Assembly: GCA_051657745.1 (NCBI GenBank)
Contig: JBOFLG010000230.1
Location: 1 to 7,025, forward strand
Length of the DNA: 7,025 bases
Direction of reading: 5' to 3'
Source: JBOFLG01 sp051657745
Lineage (GTDB): Bacteria; Actinomycetota; Actinomycetes; Actinomycetales; Dermatophilaceae
Shown: positions 1 to 6,049 of the stretch, piece by piece
How the letters are laid out: every line of letters starts with the position of its first letter
Numbering within the stretch: position 1 is the first letter of the stretch
Program-made: the position numbers and the translations under genes
Notes under the pieces: generated by a model
The model's database searches: none
What the model was told of the DNA's origin: nothing
The model's input: only the letters and a program-made list of their open reading frames with translations

Positions 1-666
1 GGGATGGCACTGACGATGATCGTGCTCGGGGTGTTCTACCTCGCCCAGGATGCCGACTTCCTCGGCGTCATCCAGATCTTCGTCTACACCGGCGCGGTGA
101 TGATGCTGTTCCTCTTCGTCATCATGCTGGTCGGCGTCGACTCCTCGGACAGCCTGGTGGAGACCCTCACCGGGCAGCGCTGGATCACCGTGATGCTGTG
201 CGTCGGTCTCGGTGGCGTGCTGTCCTCGGCTGTCGGCCAGGTGGTCCTGGAGCGCGGCGTCGGTCTCGACGACGTCAACGGCGAGACGGGCAACGTCACC
301 GGGGTCGCCCAGTTGATCTTCGGCCGGTACGTCTGGGTCTTCGAGATCACCAGCGTGCTGCTCATCACCGCAGCGGTCGGCGCCATGGTGCTCGCCCACC
401 GGGAACGACTCGGCCGTGGGCCCGACCAGAAGGAGTGGAGCCGGCGTCGGTTCCGCGAGGGCACCCATCTCGCTGGACTCCCCGTGCCGGGCGTGTACGC
501 CCGGCACAACGCCGTCGACACTCCGGCACTACTCCCGGACGGGACGCCGTCGGAGTTGTCGGTGTCACGGGTGCTCACTGCCCGCGAGCAGAACCGCTCG
601 CCCGAGCCATCGGCCGCGGCTGAGCGCCGTATCGAGCGAGACCTGCGCGAGGAGAGCGAGCGATGA
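1..666 (+). CDS. nuoJ: NADH-quinone oxidoreductase subunit J (NuoJ), 5'-truncated by window edge
   Basis: NuoJ is an integral membrane subunit of complex I, lying between the quinone-binding part and the antiporter-like pumps. The visible 221 codons begin inside a membrane helix. The ATG at base 4 aligns with an internal Met of the family, so it is not the start, and roughly 30-50 N-terminal residues lie upstream. Counting from that Met, the family signature helix is at residues 19-45 and contains 'IFVYTGAVMMLFLFVIMLVG'. Further helices lie at about 60-82 and 109-131. A Gln (residue 24) sits where E. coli NuoJ has a membrane Glu four residues before the VY(A/T)GA motif. After the last helix comes a charged tail of about 85 residues with 'GVYARHNAVDTPALLPDG', which I recall as typical of actinobacterial NuoJ and which is absent from E. 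coli. The tail is probably cytoplasmic. The stop codon overlaps the nuoK start (ATGA). Identification is firm; only the N-terminus is unseen. Confidence 0.95.
   Translation, partial: GMALTMIVLGVFYLAQDADFLGVIQIFVYTGAVMMLFLFVIMLVGVDSSDSLVETLTGQRWITVMLCVGLGGVLSSAVGQVVLERGVGLDDVNGETGNVTGVAQLIFGRYVWVFEITSVLLITAAVGAMVLAHRERLGRGPDQKEWSRRRFREGTHLAGLPVPGVYARHNAVDTPALLPDGTPSELSVSRVLTAREQNRSPEPSAAAERRIERDLREESER
649..654 (+). promoter_or_regulatory. Ribosome binding site of nuoK
   Basis: GAGGAG lies 8 bases before the nuoK ATG and inside the last codons of nuoJ. It is a near-consensus Shine-Dalgarno sequence at good spacing, and it supports the ATG at 663 as the start of nuoK. Confidence 0.75.
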
Positions 667-962
667 GCCTCGTCAACTACATCTACCTCGCCGCGATCCT
701 GTTCGTCATCGGTGCGGCCACCGTGCTGACCCGGCGTAACGCGATCATCGTGTTCATGGGCGTCGAGTTGATGCTGAACGCCACCAACCTGGTCTTCGTC
801 ACCTTCGCCCGCTACCACGGCAACCTCGACGGTCAGGTCATTGCGCTGTTCGTCATGGTGGTCGCGGCCGCCGAGGTCGTGGTCGGCCTGGCCATCATCA
901 TGGCGATCTTCCGCTCCCGCCGTTCGGCCTCGGTCGACGACGCGAACCTGCTGAAGCTGTAA
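663..962 (+). CDS. nuoK: NADH-quinone oxidoreductase subunit K (NuoK)
   Basis: NuoK is a small three-helix membrane subunit of complex I (MrpC-like), part of the E-channel and central hydrophilic axis that passes conformational or proton coupling to the pumps. The 99 residues match the usual length (about 100 in E. coli). Helices lie at about residues 4-22, 28-48 and 60-83. Both conserved membrane glutamates are present: E35 in 'FMGVELMLNATN' (E36 in E. coli) and E71 in 'VVAAAEVVVGLAI' (E72 in E. coli). The 'TRRN' motif between helices 1 and 2 and 'DGQV' before helix 3 are also family features. The ATG start shares four bases with the nuoJ stop and has its own Shine-Dalgarno sequence, so translation is probably coupled. 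The TAA stop forms the start of the nuoL ribosome binding site. Nothing is unusual. Confidence 0.98.
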   Translation: MSLVNYIYLAAILFVIGAATVLTRRNAIIVFMGVELMLNATNLVFVTFARYHGNLDGQVIALFVMVVAAAEVVVGLAIIMAIFRSRRSASVDDANLLKL

Positions 963-966
963 GGAG
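961..966 (+). promoter_or_regulatory. Ribosome binding site of nuoL
   Basis: AAGGAG begins with the last two bases of the nuoK TAA stop and ends 9 bases before the GTG at 976. It is the strongest Shine-Dalgarno match in the window, and it serves the only gene here that does not overlap its upstream neighbour. It decides the nuoL start. Confidence 0.85.
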
Positions 967-975
967 CCCCAAGTC

Positions 976-2910
976 GTGACCTCACTCCTCGCCTCCGACG
1001 GCGGGTCGACTGCGGCGGCCGCCACCGGGGTGGCGTCCGCAGCGTGGCTGCTCGTGGCGCTTCCGCTGCTCGGCGCTGCGGTGCTGCTGCTTGGTGGTCG
1101 GCGCACCGATCGGTACGGGCCGGCCCTGGCAACGGGGCTGTCCTGGGCTTCCTTCGCCGTAGGTGTGCTCGTGCTGGTGCAGTTACTCGGCCGCGACGCC
1201 GACGAGCGCGCGCTCGGGGTGGCGCTCTGGGGGTGGGTGCCGGCCGGAGCGTTCCAACTCGACGTGGGCCTGCTCGTCGACCCGCTGTCGATGAGTTTCG
1301 TCATGCTCGTCACCTTCGTCGGGTCGCTGATTCACGTGTACTCGCTCGGGTACATGGAGGGCGACCCCGACAAGCGCCGGTTCTTCGCCTACCTCAACCT
1401 CTTCGTCGCGGCGATGCTGCTGCTCGTCCTCGCCGACTCCTACCTGCTGCTGTTCGTCGGCTGGGAGGGCGTGGGGCTCGCGTCGTACCTGCTCATCGGC
1501 TTCTGGAACCACAACCCGGCCTACGCGAGCGCCGCGAACAAGGCGTTCATCGTCAACCGGGTCGGCGACCTCGGCCTGTCGATCGCGATCATGGTCATGT
1601 TCGTCACCTTCGGCGCGGTCGACTACGAGAGCGTGAACGCCGGGGTCGAAGGCGCGAACACCGGTGCGCTCACCGCGATGGGGCTGCTCCTCCTCGTCGG
1701 TGCCTGCGGCAAGTCGGCGCAGTTCCCGCTGCAGTCCTGGCTCGGCGACGCGATGGCCGGCCCGACTCCGGTGTCCGCCCTCATCCACGCCGCCACCATG
1801 GTCACCGCCGGTGTTTACCTCGTGGTGCGCTCCGGTGCCATCTACAACGGCGCGCCGGATGCCGCCCTCGCCGTCGCGCTCGTCGGCGCCGTCACGCTGA
1901 TCGTCGGCGCGGTCATCGGCTGCGCGAAGGACGACATCAAGAAGGCGCTCGCGGCCTCCACGATGAGCCAGATCGGCTACATGATGCTCGCCGCTGGACT
2001 CGGCCCCGCCGGCTACGTGTTTGCGATCTTCCACCTGCTCACCCACGGCTTCTTCAAGGCCGGCATGTTCCTCGGCGCCGGGTCGGTGATGCACGGCATG
2101 AAGGACGAGGTGAACATGCGGCGTTTCGGCGGCCTGTCGGCGTTCATGAAGGTCACCTGGGTCACCTTCGGGCTGGGTTGGCTCGCCATCCTCGGTGTCT
2201 GGCCGTTCGCCGGGTTCTACTCCAAGGACAAGATCATCGAGGAGGCGTTCGTCGGCGAGGGCTGGCGCCCGTGGGTGCTCGGTGGCGCTGCCCTGCTCGG
2301 TGCTGGCGTCACTGCGTTCTACATGTCGCGGCTGTTCTTCATGACCTTCCACGGCAAGCGGCGGTGGGACCACGACGAGCACCACCCGCACGAGTCGCCG
2401 CTGACCATGACGGTGCCGATGATGGTCCTCGCCGCGGGGTCGGCGTCGCTCGGCCTGCTGCTGTACCCGACCGGGGCGATCGAGGCATGGCTCGAGCCGG
2501 TCGTCGGCGAGCACGCCAAGGAGTCGCCCGTGCTGCCCGTCCCGCTCCTTATCGGGCTCACCCTCACGCTGGTGTTCGCAGGAGCGGTGCTGGCGTGGCT
2601 GCGGTACGGCCGCGACGAGGTGCCCGCGGTGGCGCCGCGTGGCTCGCTGCTCACCCGCGCGGCACGAGTCGACCTCTACCAGGACGCGGTCAACGAGGCG
2701 CTGTTCATGCGCCCCGGCACGTACTTCACCCGTGGGCTGGTCTTCGCCGACGCCCGAGGCGTCGACGGTGCGGCCGGCGGGCTCGCCGCACTCGTCGGCG
2801 GGTTGTCGTCGCGGCTGCGCCGGTTGCAGACCGGGTACGCCCGGTCATACGCCCTGACGATGCTCACCGGCGTCGTCTCCGTTCTCGGAGTGCTGTGGGT
2901 GATCCAGTGA
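976..2910 (+). CDS. nuoL: NADH-quinone oxidoreductase subunit L (NuoL)
   Basis: NuoL is the distal antiporter-like proton-pumping subunit of membrane complex I (Proton_antipo_N plus Proton_antipo_M family). It has 644 residues (613 in E. coli). The N-terminal domain contains 'DPLSMSFVMLVTFVGSLIH' at 102-120. Key ionisable residues are all present: E164 in 'LFVGWEGVGLASYL', R195 and D198 in 'NRVGD', K246 in 'GKSAQFPLQSWL', H271 in 'SALIHAATM', H353, H357 and K361 in 'FHLLTHGFFKAGMF', and K417-D418 in 'GFYSKD'. A His-rich loop (466-472) follows the later core helices. The amphipathic lateral helix that runs along NuoM and NuoN probably covers about 555-592, before a final membrane helix at about 624-642. 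The GTG start is chosen for its AAGGAG site and for giving a short N-terminus before helix 1. Codon 70 is a TTA, rare in this G/C-rich region. The stop overlaps nuoM (GTGA). Confidence 0.98.
   Translation: MTSLLASDGGSTAAAATGVASAAWLLVALPLLGAAVLLLGGRRTDRYGPALATGLSWASFAVGVLVLVQLLGRDADERALGVALWGWVPAGAFQLDVGLLVDPLSMSFVMLVTFVGSLIHVYSLGYMEGDPDKRRFFAYLNLFVAAMLLLVLADSYLLLFVGWEGVGLASYLLIGFWNHNPAYASAANKAFIVNRVGDLGLSIAIMVMFVTFGAVDYESVNAGVEGANTGALTAMGLLLLVGACGKSAQFPLQSWLGDAMAGPTPVSALIHAATMVTAGVYLVVRSGAIYNGAPDAALAVALVGAVTLIVGAVIGCAKDDIKKALAASTMSQIGYMMLAAGLGPAGYVFAIFHLLTHGFFKAGMFLGAGSVMHGMKDEVNMRRFGGLSAFMKVTWVTFGLGWLAILGVWPFAGFYSKDKIIEEAFVGEGWRPWVLGGAALLGAGVTAFYMSRLFFMTFHGKRRWDHDEHHPHESPLTMTVPMMVLAAGSASLGLLLYPTGAIEAWLEPVVGEHAKESPVLPVPLLIGLTLTLVFAGAVLAWLRYGRDEVPAVAPRGSLLTRAARVDLYQDAVNEALFMRPGTYFTRGLVFADARGVDGAAGGLAALVGGLSSRLRRLQTGYARSYALTMLTGVVSVLGVLWVIQ
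2897..2904 (+). promoter_or_regulatory. Possible ribosome binding site of nuoM
   Basis: GGGTGATC ends two bases before the nuoM GTG. No purine-rich GGAGG sits at normal distance: the nearest GGAG (2887-2890) is 16 bases away. GGTGATC does match the part of the extended Shine-Dalgarno consensus (AGGAGGTGATC) that lies 3' of the core, and it falls in the right register. The same bases encode the C-terminus of NuoL, so the match may be chance, and translation may rely mainly on coupling to nuoL termination. Confidence 0.3.
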
Positions 2911-4502
2911 GTTCCCTGCCCGTGCTGACCCTGATGATCGTGCTGCCGGTGCTCGGCGCCCTCGTCGTGGCGGTGTTACCCACGGGCTCCGCCTGGCTGG
3001 CCCGGCCGGTCGCGCTCGGCGCGTCGTTGGTGACGCTCCTACTTGCCGTGATCGCCTGGGCACGCTTCGACAGTGGGGCCACCGAGCAGTTCCAGCTTGC
3101 CGAGGTGCACTCCTGGATTCCGCAGTTCGGGGCGTCCTACGCCCTCGGAGTCGACGGCATCGCGCTCTCCCTCATCGTCATGGCGGCGGTCCTCGTCCCG
3201 GTGTGTCTGCTCGCGGCATGGAACGACATCCCCGTCCCGTCGGCCGATGATGACGACGCGGCGGATGACGAGGACGTCCACTCTGAGCGAGCCTCGGCAG
3301 CGTCGCGGACCAAGCGGTACTTCGCGCTGATGCTGGTGCTGGAGGCCTTCATGGTGGGGGTGTTCGCAGCCACCGACGTGTTCCTGTTCTACGTCTTCTT
3401 CGAGGCGATGCTCATCCCGGTGTACTTCCTCATCGGAGGCTTCGGCGGTGCCCGGCGCCAGTACGCGGCGGTGAAGTTCCTGCTGTTCTCCCTGGTCGGC
3501 GGCCTGATCATGCTGGTCGGCGTCATCGGCGTCTACGTTGCCGGCCCGGGCGGCGAGCAGGGCTTCCTCATCGAGAATCTCACCGGCAACCTCGAGGGGT
3601 CCACGGCGGCATTGCGCTGGATGTTTGTCGCGTTTTTCGTCGCGTTCGCGATCAAAGCGCCGATGTGGCCGGTGCACACCTGGCTCCCCGACGCCGCCAC
3701 CGAAGCCCGTCCGGCGACCGCTGTGTTGCTCGTCGGCGTGCTCGACAAGGTGGGCACCTACGGGATGATCCGGTTCTGCCTCCAACTCTTCCCCGAGGCG
3801 TCGCAGTGGGCCACCCCGGTCGTGATCGGCCTCGCGGTCATCTCGGTGGCCTATGGCGCGCTGCTCGCCATCGGGCAGAGCGACATGATGCGACTCATCG
3901 CGTTCACCTCGGTCAGCCACTTCGGCTTCATCGTGCTCGGCATTTTCGCGATGACCACGGTTGGCGGGGCAGGGTCGACGTTGTACATGGTGAACCACGG
4001 CTTCTCCACCGCTGGGTTGTTTCTCCTCGCCGGCTTCCTCGTCGCCCGCCGGGGCAGCAAGCGCATCCCCGACTACGGCGGCTGGCAGCGGCTGACCCCG
4101 GTGCTGGCGGGGGCGTTCCTCGTCGCCGGACTGTCCAGCCTGTCACTGCCCGGGCTCGGGCCGTTCGTGTCGGAGTTCCTCGTGCTGCAGGGCACGTTCA
4201 TGCGCTACGAAGTCGCGGCCGTGCTGGCCGCGGTCGGCATCGTGCTGGCTGCGCTCTACATCCTGCTGATGTATCAGCGGGTGATGACCGGCCCGGCCCC
4301 GGCGTTCGGTGACGGCGAAGCGCCCCGTGACCTCTCGTCGCGGGAGCGCTGGGTGGTGGCGCCCATCCTCGTCGCGCTCGTCACCCTTGGCTTCTATCCG
4401 AAGCCAATGCTCGACGTGCTCAACCCTGCCGTCGACCGCACGCTGCAGTACGTCGGGGTCGCTGATCCCAGCCCCGCCGTTGCTTCAGGGAGTGACCAGT
4501 GA
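2907..4502 (+). CDS. nuoM: NADH-quinone oxidoreductase subunit M (NuoM)
   Basis: NuoM is the middle antiporter-like proton-pumping subunit of complex I, between NuoN and NuoL. It has 531 residues (509 in E. coli). Hallmarks in order: 'DGIALSLIVM' at 83-92; E166 in 'FYVFFEAMLIPVYFLIG'; K250 in 'FAIKAPMWPVHTWLPDA'; K281 in 'VLDKVGTYGM'; the 'SVSHFGFIVLGIF' helix at 335-347; 'NHGFSTAGLFLLAG' at 363-376; and E423 in 'PFVSEF'. These correspond to E144, K234, K265 and E407 of the E. coli protein. Residues 114-127 form a very acidic stretch (seven Asp and two Glu) between membrane helices 3 and 4, followed by the basic 'SRTKR'; this loop is predicted to be cytoplasmic. The GTG start at 2907 shares four bases with the nuoL stop. 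The same frame stays open far upstream into nuoL, but that part (starts from 1044) encodes Arg-rich protein that is not homologous to NuoM. Codon 24 is a TTA. Confidence 0.97.
   Translation: MSSLPVLTLMIVLPVLGALVVAVLPTGSAWLARPVALGASLVTLLLAVIAWARFDSGATEQFQLAEVHSWIPQFGASYALGVDGIALSLIVMAAVLVPVCLLAAWNDIPVPSADDDDAADDEDVHSERASAASRTKRYFALMLVLEAFMVGVFAATDVFLFYVFFEAMLIPVYFLIGGFGGARRQYAAVKFLLFSLVGGLIMLVGVIGVYVAGPGGEQGFLIENLTGNLEGSTAALRWMFVAFFVAFAIKAPMWPVHTWLPDAATEARPATAVLLVGVLDKVGTYGMIRFCLQLFPEASQWATPVVIGLAVISVAYGALLAIGQSDMMRLIAFTSVSHFGFIVLGIFAMTTVGGAGSTLYMVNHGFSTAGLFLLAGFLVARRGSKRIPDYGGWQRLTPVLAGAFLVAGLSSLSLPGLGPFVSEFLVLQGTFMRYEVAAVLAAVGIVLAALYILLMYQRVMTGPAPAFGDGEAPRDLSSRERWVVAPILVALVTLGFYPKPMLDVLNPAVDRTLQYVGVADPSPAVASGSDQ
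4487..4492 (+). promoter_or_regulatory. Ribosome binding site of nuoN
   Basis: AGGGAG, followed by TGA, ends 6 bases before the GTG at 4499, within the last codons of nuoM. It is a good Shine-Dalgarno match at normal spacing and supports the GTG that overlaps the nuoM stop. Confidence 0.7.
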
Positions 4503-6049
4503 CCGCCGCCGATTTCCAGGTCGTCGCCGTCGACTACGCGGCCATCGCTCCCATGCTCGTCGTGGTCGGCGGCTCACTCATCGGGATCCTCGTCGAGGCA
4601 TTCGCGCCTCGGGCGGTGCGGCATCCGGCCCAGGTGTGGCTCACGTCGCTCACGCTCGTCGTCGGGCTGGGCGTGCTGCTCGCCGTGTCTCGGGGCAGCA
4701 TGGCGGTGACCCTCGGCGGCTCCATCGCGGTCGACGGGGTGGCCCTGTTCCTGCAGGGCGCACTGCTCGTGCTCGCGCTGATGTCGGTGCTCGTCATGGC
4801 CGAACGGTTCGGCGGGGTCGGCTCGGACGCGTTCACCCCGATGGGCGCGTCCACCCCCGGTTCGCCCCAGGAGAACGCCGCGAACCGCGCCGGGTACGCG
4901 ACATCCGAGGTGTTCCCGCTGACGTTGTTCGCCGTGTTCGGGATGATGGTGTTTGTCAGCGCGAACGACCTCATCACGATGTTCATCGCGCTCGAAGTGC
5001 TCTCGCTCCCGCTGTACGTGATGACCGGGTTGGCCCGCCGGCGGCGGCTGCTCTCGCAGGAGGCCGCGCTGAAGTACTTCCTGCTCGGGGCGTTTTCCAG
5101 TGCGTTTTTCCTCTTCGGTAGCGCGTTGCTCTACGGCTACGCCGGGTCATCTGACCTGAGCGCCATCTCGCGTGCGATCACCACCGAGGGCGGCGACCTC
5201 GACGGCCTGCTGGTGCCGGGCGCCGTGCTCACCCTGGTCGGGCTGCTGTTCAAGGTCGGCGCGGTGCCGTTCCACTCGTGGACACCCGACGTCTACCAGG
5301 GCGCGGCTACTCCGGTGACCGGCTTCATGGCGGCGTGCACCAAACTTGCCGCATTCGGCGCCATCCTCCGGCTCACTTACGTCGGCATCCAGGGCAACCG
5401 CTGGGACTGGGAGTTCGCCGTCGTCGCGGTCGCGGCGCTCACCATGGTGGTCGGTGCGGTGCTGTCGGTCACCCAGACCGACGTCAAGCGGCTGCTTGCG
5501 TATTCGTCCATCGCGCATGCCGGCTTCATCCTCGTCGGGGTCCTCGCGTTCTCCGAGGCGGCTATCGGTGGAGTCCTGTTCTATGTGGCCGCGTACGGCG
5601 CGACCACGGTGGCGGCGTTCGCCGTGGTGTCGATGGTGCGTGAAGGTGGCTCCGAAGCGTCGCACCTCTCCCAGTGGGCCGGTCTGGGCCGTAAGCACCC
5701 GGTCGTCGCCGGGGTGTTCGCGTTTCTGCTGCTGGCGTTTGCCGGTATCCCGTTGACCTCGGGCTTCACCGCCAAGTACGCGGCCTTCGCCCCGGCTGTC
5801 GAGTCGGGGACCACCGGCGTGGTGCTCGTCGTCATCGGCGTGCTCGCCTCGGCGGTCACCGCCTTCGTCTACGTCCGGCTCATCGTGCTGATGTACTTCA
5901 CCGATAGCACCACCGACGCGGTCGCGCTCACTCCGTCGGTGCCGCTCACTGTGGCGGTCACCCTCGGTGTGTTCGCCACCCTTGGCGCCGGCGTCGCACC
6001 GGCAGCGGCCCTTGACCTGGCGAGTTCCGCCTCGCAATTCCTCCTGTGA
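4499..6049 (+). CDS. nuoN: NADH-quinone oxidoreductase subunit N (NuoN)
   Basis: NuoN is the proximal antiporter-like proton-pumping subunit of complex I, next to NuoK. It has 516 residues (485 in E. coli). Conserved charged residues are all present: E166 in 'MFIALEVLSLPLY', K192 in 'EAALKYFLLGAFSSAF', K252 in 'LLFKVGAVPFHSWTPDVYQG', K282 in 'TKLAAFGAI' and K426 in 'SGFTAKYAAF' (E133, K158, K217, K247 and K395 in E. coli). 'DVKRLLAYSSIAHAGF' at 328-343 is the family's broken-helix region. A hydrophilic insert at about 102-136 ('GSDAFTPMGASTPGSPQENA' and following residues) separates two N-terminal helices; similar inserts are, as far as I recall, usual in actinobacterial NuoN and account for most of the extra length. 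The GTG start overlaps the nuoM stop by four bases and has an AGGGAG site. The stop overlaps the start of the prenyl synthase gene. Confidence 0.98.
   Translation: MTAADFQVVAVDYAAIAPMLVVVGGSLIGILVEAFAPRAVRHPAQVWLTSLTLVVGLGVLLAVSRGSMAVTLGGSIAVDGVALFLQGALLVLALMSVLVMAERFGGVGSDAFTPMGASTPGSPQENAANRAGYATSEVFPLTLFAVFGMMVFVSANDLITMFIALEVLSLPLYVMTGLARRRRLLSQEAALKYFLLGAFSSAFFLFGSALLYGYAGSSDLSAISRAITTEGGDLDGLLVPGAVLTLVGLLFKVGAVPFHSWTPDVYQGAATPVTGFMAACTKLAAFGAILRLTYVGIQGNRWDWEFAVVAVAALTMVVGAVLSVTQTDVKRLLAYSSIAHAGFILVGVLAFSEAAIGGVLFYVAAYGATTVAAFAVVSMVREGGSEASHLSQWAGLGRKHPVVAGVFAFLLLAFAGIPLTSGFTAKYAAFAPAVESGTTGVVLVVIGVLASAVTAFVYVRLIVLMYFTDSTTDAVALTPSVPLTVAVTLGVFATLGAGVAPAAALDLASSASQFLL

Noticed and set aside
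84..1313. 409-codon minus-strand open frame antisense to nuoJ, nuoK and the start of nuoL
   Set aside because: Its translation is low-complexity Ser/Thr/Arg/Pro-rich with no recognisable domain, it crosses three well-conserved genes, and it is expected from the high G/C at third codon positions.
1183..2514. 443-codon minus-strand open frame within nuoL
   Set aside because: It is rich in Asp, Glu, Arg, His and Gly in the pattern produced by reading the complement of a membrane-protein gene in G/C-rich DNA. The overlapping NuoL frame has all its catalytic motifs.
3246..3287. Asp/Glu-rich stretch in NuoM considered as a frameshift or assembly error
   Set aside because: The NuoM frame continues without interruption on both sides, with conserved motifs before and after, so an in-frame insertion is the simpler reading.
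3039..3998. 319-codon minus-strand open frame antisense to nuoM
   Set aside because: It shows the same charged shadow composition, with no motif and no ribosome binding site I could justify; nuoM explains the region fully.
4309..5121. 270-codon plus-strand frame spanning the nuoM/nuoN junction
   Set aside because: It is out of frame with both genes and gives Arg-rich sequence without similarity to anything I recognise.
5147..6037. 296-codon minus-strand open frame antisense to nuoN
   Set aside because: It is a highly charged shadow frame without domain signatures; nuoN is intact in its own frame.
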